Source: Oceanicoccus sp. KOV_DT_Chl (GTDB lineage: Bacteria > Pseudomonadota > Gammaproteobacteria > Pseudomonadales > Dasaniaceae). Taken from it: 64,000 bases of DNA. The translations under genes were made by a program, and so were the position numbers. The notes under the pieces are model-generated. The model worked only from the letters and a program-made list of their open reading frames with translations. It did not search any database and was not told where the DNA came from. Shown here in pieces: positions 46,617-55,924 of this stretch. The stretch spans positions 436,501 to 500,500 of the forward strand of contig NZ_FQLF01000005.1 in the NCBI RefSeq assembly GCF_900120175.1. Reading direction: 5' to 3'. Within the stretch, counting starts at the first letter, position 1. Each line of letters starts with the position of its first letter.

Positions 46617-48926
46617 TTAGTCAGGCATCATCCACTTTATCGATACCCCAGCCGTTCTTGGTGGCGCGTAGGACACTAACACCGACCCAATAACTTCATT
46701 AATACCGGATTCGTAAAGCTCGTTGTTTAGATTTTTTCCCCAGACTGTGGCCTGCCATTGGCCATCTGCAGTGATATAGCTGACATTGGCATCAATAACA
46801 CCAAAGCTTTCCATAACCGTATTAGGGTTATTTTCGTTGTCGTTAAAATAATCATCACTCCAACTATAATTCAGTGTGGCATTAACACTGGCGCCGCTTT
46901 GTAAACTCCAATCCCAGTAACTGGCGATATTGTAAGAATGCTCCGGCGCACGACGAAGTTCATTACCTTTTAAGTTAGACGGTACGGGCACACTACAAAA
47001 ACAATTGGGGTCATATTGCAGATCAGTACTGATTAAGTCACCGGTAATTGCTGCATCCATATAAGCGTAACTGATAGACAGTGTCCACCATTCGGCTAAA
47101 GCGGCATTCATATCCAACTCCAGGCCTTCCACTTCAGCTTCACCCGCATTGGCAATGACGTTGTCAGCTGGGAGGCTGGGGTTATAAACAATAAACTGCT
47201 GCGTTTGCAGGTCTTCATATTCAGTATGGAATACCGTGGCGTTCAACTGTAAGCGGCGATCAAACAAAGTACTTTTTGCGCCTATTTCAAAGTTGGTTGC
47301 AAACTCTTCATCATAACCCTGGGCAGCTTCTTGAGGACTAGTGGCATTTTCACCGTTCCAACCACCGCTTTTAAAACCTTCACTATAGGTAGCGTAAAAA
47401 AAGACATCTTCATTAGCTTCCCAGTTAATCGTCAAGCTTGGGTTAACATCGGACCAGCTATCCGAATCAGCGGCTGAAAACTCTTTAGTTGGGTTACCCC
47501 CTGCATCTTCAAAATCCGGACCCAGAAAATCGCCGCTATTAAAACGTGCTACGTCAAAATCTTTATCGTCCTTGGTGTAGCGAAGCCCCATAGTAGCACT
47601 AACGCTATCGGTAAAATCATAGGTCAACTCTACAAAGGCACCAAAGGTTGTATTCTCTGATTGCGTTGCAGAAGACTCAAAACCCTGTGCATAAAACTGA
47701 CCAAACAAATAATCCTGCCCCTCCAATCGATTAATTTCTTCAACCATATAAAACACACCTAACATATAGTTAAGTGAGGTTTCTTTTTCGGTGGCATAAG
47801 TAAATTCCTGTGAATAGGTTTCTACCTCTTCCATTTTATCGTTAACAAAATAATCGTCGTTAAACGTACTTGGATCATAATCAGGGCTAAAGAAATCAAC
47901 CCGCCCCGTTGTAAAGTCCGTTGGGATTAAACTAAAATCGATAAAGCTACCACCGTCATTACCCGTTTGTTTAAAATCGCCATGACGAGCAGAAGTAATC
48001 GACGTTAACGTCCAGTCATCAGCTGACCAATTCACATGCAAACTACCACCACTAACATCCGCCTCTGAAACGCCATCAATATTATTGGGGCCACGACGGG
48101 GGTCATCATTTTTAAACGGTAAATTATTGCTTGAGGGCACTGCCATGTCAGTCCACTTACCCGTACCACGACGACGACTTTCGTCCAGGTTAAGCAAATA
48201 TCCCAATTCATCATTGGCCTGATAATGCAACTGCAGACGCAGACCATCGGCATTCATATCTTCAATATCTTTACCGGTATAGGTATTTTTTGCGTAGCCA
48301 TCATGCGATCGCGATGAAGCCGACAAGCGCGCGGTTAACTTGTCAGTAATCGGGCCACTCACAAAACCCTTACTGTTGATCGAGTTGTAACTACCACGCC
48401 CTACTTCAAACATCCCGTCTTGCTGCTCGGTTGGTTTGGCAGTAATAAAATTTATTACCCCGCCAACTACGTTCTTACCGTATAGGGTACCTTGAGGTCC
48501 GCGCAATACTTCTACCCGCTCCAGATCAAAAATATCCATAGCAAAGGCCATTGATCTAGCCATATAGACATTATCAACAAAGACACCAATCGAGGAGTTA
48601 GCCGCCGCACTTTCGATATCGGTACCGATACCGCGGATAAACACATTAGGTTCCATCACGTTTTCAGCATTCATGGTAAAACCAGGTACGCGGTTAACCA
48701 CCTCCAACATATCTTCGATGCGACCTTTTTCCAATGTGGTGCTATCCAGCAGAGCAACTGAAATCGGTGCGGTTTGGGCCAGGTCTTCTTTCTTTCTGGC
48801 ACTGACTATCACTTCCTCCAAGACCGGGGCGGCGACAACAGCTGAGTTCATCAAAGGGCTGGTCACTATAGTGGATGCGATAGCTATCGCGAGGAGGGAA
48901 GGTTGAGTAAATTCTGGCTTCTTCAT
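46617..48926 (-). CDS. TonB-dependent receptor (second paralogue)
   Basis: 769 residues from ATG 48926, preceded by AGGAG; the longer frame to 49022 is not receptor sequence. A signal peptide ends near NSAVVAA. Plug: VLEEVIVSARKKEDLAQTAP, RVEVLRGPQGTLYGKNVVGG. Barrel with SEGFKSGGWNGENATSP and a C-terminus GVSIKWMMPD. It shares several blocks with the receptor at 37375-39686 (GTLYGKNVVGG, GFKSGGWNGE/GYKAGGWNGE, LRRAPEHSYNIAS/LRRSADNTASLA), so the two are paralogues. It lies between mhpFE and the nba-type operon and has AGCTAT boxes upstream. Confidence 0.93.
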   Translation of the reverse strand: MKKPEFTQPSLLAIAIASTIVTSPLMNSAVVAAPVLEEVIVSARKKEDLAQTAPISVALLDSTTLEKGRIEDMLEVVNRVPGFTMNAENVMEPNVFIRGIGTDIESAAANSSIGVFVDNVYMARSMAFAMDIFDLERVEVLRGPQGTLYGKNVVGGVINFITAKPTEQQDGMFEVGRGSYNSINSKGFVSGPITDKLTARLSASSRSHDGYAKNTYTGKDIEDMNADGLRLQLHYQANDELGYLLNLDESRRRGTGKWTDMAVPSSNNLPFKNDDPRRGPNNIDGVSEADVSGGSLHVNWSADDWTLTSITSARHGDFKQTGNDGGSFIDFSLIPTDFTTGRVDFFSPDYDPSTFNDDYFVNDKMEEVETYSQEFTYATEKETSLNYMLGVFYMVEEINRLEGQDYLFGQFYAQGFESSATQSENTTFGAFVELTYDFTDSVSATMGLRYTKDDKDFDVARFNSGDFLGPDFEDAGGNPTKEFSAADSDSWSDVNPSLTINWEANEDVFFYATYSEGFKSGGWNGENATSPQEAAQGYDEEFATNFEIGAKSTLFDRRLQLNATVFHTEYEDLQTQQFIVYNPSLPADNVIANAGEAEVEGLELDMNAALAEWWTLSISYAYMDAAITGDLISTDLQYDPNCFCSVPVPSNLKGNELRRAPEHSYNIASYWDWSLQSGASVNATLNYSWSDDYFNDNENNPNTVMESFGVIDANVSYITADGQWQATVWGKNLNNELYESGINEVIGSVLVSYAPPRTAGVSIKWMMPD

Positions 48927-49065
48927 CTGTGTATCTCCTAAAGAATACTTTGTCGACATTGCTGACAGCCAAAATAAATACCTTGAGATTCGGCTTAGGT
49001 AAACTGTATGCCAAATAATCAAATCAATAAAATTATAGTTTTTATTTCTGATATAACATTAATGT

Positions 49066-49138
49066 TATAGCTATATCAGTATCAAAAGCTTCATACCCTT
49101 CCCAACAAGTTAGATTAAGCTAAGCCAAATAGCTATAT
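49066..49138. promoter_or_regulatory. AGCTAT-type boxes upstream of the TonB receptor
   Basis: TATAGCTATA (49066-49075, palindrome) and ATAGCTATAT (49129-49138), 140-212 bases before the receptor ATG. A perfect 16-bp palindrome ATAACATTAATGTTAT overlaps the left side (49053-49068). The same box occurs before the nba-type operon and kynU. Likely regulator sites; binding not shown. Confidence 0.45.
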
Positions 49139-49541
49139 ACAAGCAGCTTTACTATCACCAAGCGCGCCTAAGCGCTAATACATCAACATCAAACTACCGC
49201 GATCCAAAGCGAACCACCTGCTCAAACAACTGTTACTCTCGACCTTTGTACCGACAGTTTTCTTAGCCGTCGCTAGAGGTGGAGCTTTGTTGGGTTTCTG
49301 GAGCAGATTAAGTGATAGCGTTAATGTTGTTATTTACTCTTTCAGGAGCAAGGGGCGGCTTTGCTTACCGGCGCATGGTTTATATGCCGCCGCCGCATTA
49401 ATATTTAAGGTCACTCTAGCGAAACTTTGAGCCCGTGGAGACGTCGCAAGCCTTCTAGCGCGCTAACTTTTTTTATTGATCGCGGTTTGTTATGGTAATC
49501 TGCACGAGCGAGCAAACAAGCTAGCTATCATCGAGGCGGAC
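49139..49541. other. Intergenic stretch with no gene recognised
   Basis: About 400 bases between the boxes before the TonB receptor and the small helical protein gene. No frame with support was found. It may hold the promoter for the plus-strand gene. Confidence 0.5.
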
Positions 49542-49808
49542 ATGAAAAAAATAGGTAAAAAGTATGACAATGCACTTGATGATGCCTTTGACCTGGTTAG
49601 TATGAGCAACGAGGCCGACACTCGGGAAAGAAACCGGGAAACAATGCGGGAGATCATTACTAAAGCCTTAGAAAACATTCGGCTCGCTGAGCAAGAAGCA
49701 CGCTCACAAAAACTCGCCGCAAAATATCAATATGAACTGGCTGCATCACGCTTATCACTATTATCTATTCTTGCCGGCTTCGATGAAGACAGCGAGGACG
49801 AGCTCTAA
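49542..49808 (+). CDS. Small helical protein of unknown function
   Basis: 88 residues from the ATG at 49542, which has a GAGGCGG stretch 3 bases upstream; the frame extends to 49476 without an ATG. Very rich in Glu, Lys, Arg and Ala, e.g. RERNRETMREIITKALENIR and LAEQEARSQKLAAKYQYELA, so probably a coiled coil or helical hairpin. It ends in an acidic tail (DEDSEDEL). No signal peptide and no family recognised. Neighbours give no clear clue. Confidence 0.55.
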   Translation: MKKIGKKYDNALDDAFDLVSMSNEADTRERNRETMREIITKALENIRLAEQEARSQKLAAKYQYELAASRLSLLSILAGFDEDSEDEL

Positions 49809-50044
49809 ATACTGGCTTAACCCAAACTCCTGCACTCTTACATAACCCATTGAATTACTCTGGGCACGCGCTTTCTGGCTCAGACAGGCCAATGACATAC
49901 CTCCGCAGCCTATACTGAGTACAGCTTTTAATCGTATGACTCTTCCAGAATGAAAACTGGATGCCAGGAATTTTATTCGAGATTTTTAACCAGGAGAACC
50001 ATCACAATGCCCTCCTACTTTGCATATTTTCCTCAGCCACATTT
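49809..50044. other. Intergenic stretch with no gene recognised
   Basis: About 235 bases; together with the small ORF and its upstream flank it forms the 670-base gap before the LVIVD-repeat gene. No supported gene or clear hairpin seen. Confidence 0.5.
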
Positions 50045-50200
50045 TCACTCGTTAGTCTTTGCCACCGAATAACTTGATAGCTCTTCCAATGACATACTGA
50101 ATAAATCATTTTCTTTTTCTATGGTATATAAACTATTATCGACCAGAAAAATATATCCGGCTAAAGAACATGAAAACATAGTACATAGAGTCAGATTCAT
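50045..50200 (-). CDS. Possible 51-residue secreted peptide or receptor remnant
   Basis: A short minus-strand frame with a perfect ribosome site GGAGGG (50205-50210) 4 bases before ATG 50200. The first ~20 residues (MNLTLCTMFSCSLAGYIFLV) look like a signal or membrane segment. The end, DLFSMSLEELSSYSVAKTNE, resembles the N-terminal LSLEELMN-V-SK stretch just after the signal peptide of some TonB-dependent receptors, then stops. It may be a degraded receptor start or a true small protein. Weak evidence apart from the ribosome site and residue pattern. Confidence 0.4.
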   Translation of the reverse strand: MNLTLCTMFSCSLAGYIFLVDNSLYTIEKENDLFSMSLEELSSYSVAKTNE

Positions 50201-50430
50201 ATTGCCCTCCAATAAATCAATTTGATATTTTTCTAAAATAGTTCAACCGAATAGCATTCTATTCAGACATGACACGGATTGATAAAGGTCATCTATAGGT
50301 CAGAACAAACCTTATGAGCCGCTATCAATTTCAAACAAGTGTAATCAATCAAGCTATAAGTAGATAATAGTGTTTTGCTAGCCAGACACATGCCTTTAGT
50401 TATAGTGTTCATTGGCCACAATAGCACCGG

Positions 50431-50458
50431 AAAATAAAAAGCCCGGTAAGAACCGGGC
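50431..50458 (-). terminator. Terminator after the LVIVD-repeat gene
   Basis: GCCCGGT (50441-50447), short loop, ACCGGGC (50452-50458), followed on the minus strand by a T run (plus-strand A 50436-50440). It lies 24 bases past the stop. Confidence 0.9.
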
Positions 50459-50481
50459 AATTAAAGAAATTACAACGTTGC

Positions 50482-52278
50482 TTAACGCTTTGGCCACGGT
50501 TCCTCAGGTGCTGAAAATCTGGGCTCACCTAAGACTGGGCTGGATAACAAATAAATACCGTGATTAGTAAACAGCCAGAAAAGATTTCTATCGTATTCAA
50601 CATACACACTATGCGATAGATTGCCCCGCGCATATTCCGCCACCGTTTCGGTATCAAAGCGTGGCACAAAATAGGCAGCAATTTTTGGGTTCGCCGTATC
50701 ACTAACATCAAACACCTGCAAACCGGCATTATAAAAGTTGAACGGTAAGATGCCCGCTTTCGGGGTTCCCGGCTGGGTGTAATAACCGGTACGCTTAGGC
50801 CCAAAACTACCACGACGCTGACAAAAATCAGTAAACTTGGCGTCCGCCGGTGGCGTTGGTCGCGGCAACACACCTAACACTTTTGGTGTAGCAGGATCAT
50901 TCACATCTATCATGAACACATCTTTGTATGGCTCCCAACAATCTTCATTTAGTGGATAACCACTAAAATAAACAATGCCCGTTGCTTCAACTTGTGACAC
51001 ATCGACAAAGTCACCTTCAACACCGGCTACATTGGGTTCAAATTCGAGATGACTAACCACTTTCATTTCAGCAGGATTACTAATATCAACCACATAAAAA
51101 CCCAACCCGCCCATGGCTGCATAACCGTACTTGCCACCTTCTTCTACAGGTGTTGGAATAAACAGCGACATTCGTGCCCCCATCCATGAGGTACGATTAC
51201 CGGCACGTGGATTAGCTTTGTACGCTACTTCATCATCCGCGTTGCCGCTGATTTGTCCAGGTACATTCAACTGGTCCAGAAATTTTGGATTAGTCGGGTC
51301 TGACATATCCCAGGATTGATAACCGGCGGAATAAAGATCATTCGGGTATTCCGTTAGCGAATGTGATGCTTCAGGTGCTGCAGCAACAAACATAGTATCA
51401 CCACCAAAATAAACCGGAATATCTCGCACTCCGGAACCTTGCTGCTGACCTACCGGCGCATCCGGGTGTTTGTAATCGGTGGTACGCTCCGCCAACAATT
51501 CCCAATCCTCTGGCATAGGTCCGTTCATAGCATAGACCTTAAACCCTTTTAGATGATTAGCATTGCGAATTTTCTTAACCTGCTCCGGTTTCTGGTATTT
51601 ATTTTTCAACAAGCCAAAACGTCTTATTTCAAAAGACTGGACCATGATATTTTTGCCCAGTTTGTCATTCCATTGAATGCTAGCTGCACCAAACATATCG
51701 TCTTCAGGATAAGGATTTACTTCTTCATCAGGCCCATTGATGCCCCACGTATTACCTTTAGTCAATAACAGCTTTAGCGATTTTGGGTCAGTAATATCAA
51801 ATATTTTTAAATCACGACGCACATATTGATAGAGATAACGCCGGCCATCAAAATCGACAATATTCTGCCAAGTATGAAACGGTTCTACCGTAATAGGGTA
51901 AAAAGCCTCCAGTGTCATATTTTTTATATATTGATTCGGGTCCCAGTAATCGAGTATGCCCTTAAATGGCTTGGCATCATGGGAATCACGGGTGGCAGCT
52001 GGGTGAATAAACACACCCTGCTCATTTAAACCATAACTGGACGGGTCAGGATCAGCCGGGGTTTTATCCTCCGACATCGATACCTGTGCCAGAACAAAAG
52101 GGTCGGTAATATTGTACTGCCCGGTATGACTATCATGGCTTTCAGCTTTGATCGTAGATTCATTGGTTTTCAATCCATCACTCGCCGAATCAACCGATGG
52201 TTTTTTATCGTCAGCACAGGCTGACAACAATACTGATAATGCAAGCCCACAAATTACACTGGTTTGTTTTTTACTCAT
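50482..52278 (-). CDS. LVIVD-repeat beta-propeller lipoprotein
   Basis: 598 residues with a lipoprotein signal ending SVLLSAC. Four or more LVIVD-type blade motifs are visible: LKIFDITDPKSLKLLL, GFYVVDISNPAEMKVVSHL, VFMIDVNDPATPKVLGVL, AGLQVFDVSDTANPKIAAYF. The family forms surface or periplasmic beta-propellers of unknown function. It is the last gene of the 3-hydroxyanthranilate operon strand, 64 bases after nbaD, and ends in a terminator. A role in binding or handling the substrate outside the cytoplasm is inferred from context only. Confidence 0.88.
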   Translation of the reverse strand: MSKKQTSVICGLALSVLLSACADDKKPSVDSASDGLKTNESTIKAESHDSHTGQYNITDPFVLAQVSMSEDKTPADPDPSSYGLNEQGVFIHPAATRDSHDAKPFKGILDYWDPNQYIKNMTLEAFYPITVEPFHTWQNIVDFDGRRYLYQYVRRDLKIFDITDPKSLKLLLTKGNTWGINGPDEEVNPYPEDDMFGAASIQWNDKLGKNIMVQSFEIRRFGLLKNKYQKPEQVKKIRNANHLKGFKVYAMNGPMPEDWELLAERTTDYKHPDAPVGQQQGSGVRDIPVYFGGDTMFVAAAPEASHSLTEYPNDLYSAGYQSWDMSDPTNPKFLDQLNVPGQISGNADDEVAYKANPRAGNRTSWMGARMSLFIPTPVEEGGKYGYAAMGGLGFYVVDISNPAEMKVVSHLEFEPNVAGVEGDFVDVSQVEATGIVYFSGYPLNEDCWEPYKDVFMIDVNDPATPKVLGVLPRPTPPADAKFTDFCQRRGSFGPKRTGYYTQPGTPKAGILPFNFYNAGLQVFDVSDTANPKIAAYFVPRFDTETVAEYARGNLSHSVYVEYDRNLFWLFTNHGIYLLSSPVLGEPRFSAPEEPWPKR

Positions 52279-52342
52279 TGCATTCCACCTAACAATTTCT
52301 ATTATTTAGCATGACCGATACAATTGTTAACAATCACGACCG

Positions 52343-53335
52343 CTATATTTGCAAAAAATTCTGCGCGTTATCACCAAGAATCTTTTGCTTTAATGACACA
52401 TCAAATAATGTGTGATCCTGAATCAATTGCCCTATCTCCTGCTCACCCAATGGAAATGGATAATCAGATCCCAACATGACCCGATCATCACCCATGACTT
52501 TGACCAACATGGCCAGAGCATCAGAATTAAACACCGCGGAATCAACATAAAAACGGTCAACATAACTTGAAGGAATATTCGGACAATCTTCACGAACTAT
52601 GTCACGGTGTTTCCAGGCGTTATCAACACGACCTAATAAAAATGCAAAACTACCACCGCCATGGGCAAAACAAATGCGTAAACTTTTTGGCAAACGCTCA
52701 AAGGAACCTGACATAATTAATGAAAGAATAGATAACTGCGTTTCTGCCGGCATGGAAACCAACCACGGCAACATATACTTAGGCATCCGATCACGGGCCA
52801 TCATATCCCAGGGATGTACCAGCACCGCCGCGCCCACACTGGCACAGTGCTGCAAAAAAGTCAGCAAGCCTTCATCATCCAGGTTTTTATGGCCAACATG
52901 ATTGCCAATTTGTACACCTAAATGACCATTTTTAACGGCGCGAGTCACCTCTTCACAGGAAGCATCGATATCCTGTAAAGGCACCTGGCACAAGGCTTTT
53001 AAACGTTGCGGGTTATAGGCGCATATTTCCAATGCCGCATCATTAAACAGCTTCGCACAATCTGCCGCTTGTTCAGCTGGTCTTTCATAGGCAAACAGCA
53101 CTGGAGTAGCACAAATAACCTGCACATCTACATTATGCCGATCCATCTCCTCAATACGCACTGCTGGATTCCAGCAAGCTTCGTAGACAGGACGAAACTC
53201 CTGATCGCCGACCATGATCATCGCTTTACCAGGTTCAGTATGGCGCATGGCTGGCCAATCCGGTGTACCAAAACGCGCCGCTAGATCTGGCCATTTTTCC
53301 GGTAAAAAGTGCGTATGTATATCAATTTTTTTCAT
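52343..53335 (-). CDS. nbaD: 2-amino-3-carboxymuconate-6-semialdehyde decarboxylase (ACMSD)
   Basis: Zinc amidohydrolase-family decarboxylase giving 2-aminomuconate semialdehyde. 330 residues. Metal ligands visible: His7 and His9 in [16 protein letters not shown], His174 in [12 protein letters not shown], Asp291 in [12 protein letters not shown]; catalytic His225 in [14 protein letters not shown]. Length matches bacterial ACMSD (~330). It lies 3 bases after nbaC and diverts the ring-cleavage product away from quinolinate formation. Confidence 0.95.
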   Translation of the reverse strand: MKKIDIHTHFLPEKWPDLAARFGTPDWPAMRHTEPGKAMIMVGDQEFRPVYEACWNPAVRIEEMDRHNVDVQVICATPVLFAYERPAEQAADCAKLFNDAALEICAYNPQRLKALCQVPLQDIDASCEEVTRAVKNGHLGVQIGNHVGHKNLDDEGLLTFLQHCASVGAAVLVHPWDMMARDRMPKYMLPWLVSMPAETQLSILSLIMSGSFERLPKSLRICFAHGGGSFAFLLGRVDNAWKHRDIVREDCPNIPSSYVDRFYVDSAVFNSDALAMLVKVMGDDRVMLGSDYPFPLGEQEIGQLIQDHTLFDVSLKQKILGDNAQNFLQI

Positions 53336-53338
53336 TGC

Positions 53339-53854
53339 TTATTTTCCCGGGTGCAGTTCGCCACAGTTTTTACACAAACGGTGCTGTTCATTTTCGGCAA
53401 AGGCAGAAAATAAGGGCGGCAAATCTTTTACTATCGATTTCAGTACAACATCAACCCGATGAATCCGATGATTACAACTTTGGCAATACCATTCGAACGC
53501 ATCTTTTTCGCCCTCAGGCCGTTTTGGTTCTATTACCAAACACAAGCTACCTTCTTCAGGACGCTGCGGCGAATGTGGTACCAGAGGTGGCAGTAAAAAA
53601 ATATCGCCTTCTTTCAAATTGACATCATAAGGACCATCATCGTCCATAATACGAATAAACGAATTTCCCTTGAACTGATAGAAAAACTCTTCAACGGGAT
53701 CCACATGGTAATCAAACCGACGATTAGGTCCGCCCACTACTGTCACCATTAAATCGGCATCTTCCCAGATCAACTGATTGTTAACCGGTGGCTTAAGTTT
53801 GTCTTTGTGCTCTTCAAGCCACGCCTGAAAATTAAATCCTGACAGCTTTGCCAT
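53339..53854 (-). CDS. nbaC: 3-hydroxyanthranilate 3,4-dioxygenase
   Basis: Opens the ring of 3-hydroxyanthranilate with O2. 171 residues, cupin fold. Iron ligands His50, Glu56 and His94 ([17 protein letters not shown] and [11 protein letters not shown]). The rubredoxin-like C-terminal site of bacterial enzymes is intact: Cys124-x2-Cys127 and Cys161-x2-Cys164. The start at 53854 follows a good purine stretch. It sits between nbaF and nbaD. Confidence 0.96.
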   Translation of the reverse strand: MAKLSGFNFQAWLEEHKDKLKPPVNNQLIWEDADLMVTVVGGPNRRFDYHVDPVEEFFYQFKGNSFIRIMDDDGPYDVNLKEGDIFLLPPLVPHSPQRPEEGSLCLVIEPKRPEGEKDAFEWYCQSCNHRIHRVDVVLKSIVKDLPPLFSAFAENEQHRLCKNCGELHPGK

Positions 53855-53871
53855 TATCTTCTCCTGTTTTC

Positions 53872-54309
53872 TTACTGCGGCTTATACGCCACAGCTTTTA
53901 TTTCAATAAGTAAATGAGGGTGCGGCAATTGATGTACCGCCACCGTAGTTCTGGTCGGCCCGCTTTCGGTAAAAAACTCGGCATAGATTTCGTTGTAGCC
54001 GCCAAAGTCATTCATATTGACTAAAAAAGTACTTAGCTCTACCAGATCATCCAAGCTGGCCCCGGCTTCGGTCAGAATGTCACGAATATTTTCTATCACT
54101 GCACGGGTTTGTTCTTTTATATCAAGCTTAGTAGTACCCATTTCATCAACGTCTACGCCTACAAAACTATTGTCGGGACGACGTGAGCTGGTACCGGACA
54201 CATAAATAAAATCACCGGCGCGTTTATAGTGAGGAAATCGACCGCGAGGTTTTGCTTTGCCCGCAATCACCTGGCTAGCTGCTGGTTCTTTCACGTCATC
54301 ACTCTCCAT
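53872..54309 (-). CDS. nbaF: 2-aminomuconate deaminase (RidA/YjgF family)
   Basis: Releases ammonia from 2-aminomuconate to form 4-oxalocrotonate. 145 residues. RidA-type fold: [40 protein letters not shown], and [20 protein letters not shown]. Longer N-terminus than plain RidA, as in the AmnD/NbaF group. The start overlaps the stop of the upstream decarboxylase gene by 11 bases. Other RidA proteins do not act in catabolism, so the assignment leans on operon context. Confidence 0.9.
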   Translation of the reverse strand: MESDDVKEPAASQVIAGKAKPRGRFPHYKRAGDFIYVSGTSSRRPDNSFVGVDVDEMGTTKLDIKEQTRAVIENIRDILTEAGASLDDLVELSTFLVNMNDFGGYNEIYAEFFTESGPTRTTVAVHQLPHPHLLIEIKAVAYKPQ

Positions 54310-55072
54310 TCACCGTTATTTCTACACAACCCAACTTTTCTGCCACCATGCGCACATGCACGCCGGGCATCAAAGCTTCGGCAGCTGTAGCGGCACCGGC
54401 CATAACAACCCAGCCTTTCTCCAGCACCATACCTGCTTCAGCCGCTAACCTCGCAGCGGCAACCAACGACCGATAGGGATTCCCCATAATCGCCGCCGAT
54501 GAGCCCACCTGAACCGGCTTACCGTTAAACTCCATGGCAATACCCAGATTGGAAATATCCTCTGGTACTGATTGCCAGGCACCTATGACCAGTCCTGATG
54601 AGGAAGAGTTATCGGCTACTACATCTTCCAGTGAAAATTTAAAATTCTCATAACGCGAATCAATGACTTCCATCGCCGGTGCAATCGCATCAACCGCAGC
54701 CATCGCTTCCAGCAACGTCACTTCACCAGTTAGCGGTTTTGACAATCGGAAAACAATTTCTGGTTCTATGCGCGGATGCACATAGTTACTCAAATTGAGT
54801 TCACCACCATCTTCCAGCAACATAGCATCCGTTAAACGACCCCAGATCAGATCAGCAACACCCATCTGCACCATCTTGGCCTTACTGGTAAAACCCATTT
54901 TCACCCCGATGATTTTTTCACCGCGATCCACACGGCGAGCCATAGACCAGGCCTGCACTTCATAGGCTTCCGCTAAAGTTAATGCGTAGCCAGTTTCTGA
55001 TAACTGGCCTATCGCCTGTGCGGTATGCGCTGCGTCATCGACTATCTGCGCTACTGCTGCTGTATCAATCAT
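54299..55072 (-). CDS. nbaG: 4-oxalocrotonate (2-oxo-3-hexenedioate) decarboxylase
   Basis: Decarboxylates 4-oxalocrotonate to 2-hydroxypenta-2,4-dienoate. 257 residues, fumarylacetoacetase-like hydratase/decarboxylase superfamily. Motifs: [35 protein letters not shown] (metal-binding Glu residues), and [20 protein letters not shown]. It resembles the following hydratase, as is usual for this enzyme pair. Which of the two is the decarboxylase is assigned from the [10 protein letters not shown] and EPEI motifs and from the order. Confidence 0.88.
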   Translation of the reverse strand: MIDTAAVAQIVDDAAHTAQAIGQLSETGYALTLAEAYEVQAWSMARRVDRGEKIIGVKMGFTSKAKMVQMGVADLIWGRLTDAMLLEDGGELNLSNYVHPRIEPEIVFRLSKPLTGEVTLLEAMAAVDAIAPAMEVIDSRYENFKFSLEDVVADNSSSSGLVIGAWQSVPEDISNLGIAMEFNGKPVQVGSSAAIMGNPYRSLVAAARLAAEAGMVLEKGWVVMAGAATAAEALMPGVHVRMVAEKLGCVEITVNGE

Positions 55073-55117
55073 AGTGTTTCCATTTTTTACTTAATCGTAT
55101 TTTTTTAAGCTAAGGAT

Positions 55118-55906
55118 TTACCCGCCAAACGCAGCACGCACCGAACCCAATCCGGAAATTCTTGCTTCAATAACATCACCGGGACTAGCTGCCACCATGG
55201 GCCCCAGCGCTCCGGTTAAAATAATATCGCCAGCCTGTAACGGCGAGCCATGACTGATCATAGTTTTTGCTAACCACAACGCGGCATTTAATGGATGCCC
55301 TAAACACGCTAATCCCGCACCGGTAGACACTTGCTCGCCGCGACATTCCATCACCATTCCGCACAGCCGCAAATCCAGACCGTCCAGTTTTTTTGGCTCA
55401 TTACCTAATACAAATAACCCTGAGGATGCGTTATCAGCAATCGTATCAACAATATTAATATTCCAATCCTTAATTCTGCTGCCAACAATTTCGATCGATG
55501 GCAACGCATAGGCAATGGATGAAATCAGCTCGGCCATGGTTGGCTGTTCCTGATTAATATCCCTGGACAACACCAAAGCCACTTCCGCCTCCACTTTTGG
55601 CTGCAACACGGCATCAACGACAACCTCATCACCGTCAACCACCGCCATATCCGCAAACAACCGACCAAAATCAGGCTGATCAACACCTAACTGTGTTTGC
55701 ACCGAGCGCGACGTTAAGCCTGTTTTAAATCCCACTAAACGACGCCCTTGTTCCATCCATATTTTGGTATTCACATTCTGTACAGCATAGGCGCTGGCAA
55801 TATCCAGCGCCGGCAGTAAATCGCGCACCGGGGCACAGGTGATACCACTACTGTATGCCTGCCGAATTGATGCTGCTGCTGTTTCTATTGCGCTGTTATC
55901 TGCCAC
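55118..55906 (-). CDS. nbaH: 2-oxopent-4-enoate (2-hydroxypentadienoate) hydratase
   Basis: Adds water to give 4-hydroxy-2-oxovalerate, the aldolase substrate. 262 residues, same superfamily as the decarboxylase. Motifs: [57 protein letters not shown], and [20 protein letters not shown]. In the operon it lies 45 bases before the decarboxylase gene and 18 bases after the dehydrogenase gene. Confidence 0.88.
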   Translation of the reverse strand: MADNSAIETAAASIRQAYSSGITCAPVRDLLPALDIASAYAVQNVNTKIWMEQGRRLVGFKTGLTSRSVQTQLGVDQPDFGRLFADMAVVDGDEVVVDAVLQPKVEAEVALVLSRDINQEQPTMAELISSIAYALPSIEIVGSRIKDWNINIVDTIADNASSGLFVLGNEPKKLDGLDLRLCGMVMECRGEQVSTGAGLACLGHPLNAALWLAKTMISHGSPLQAGDIILTGALGPMVAASPGDVIEARISGLGSVRAAFGG

Positions 55907-55924
55907 TTTGCTGCCTTTGATAAT

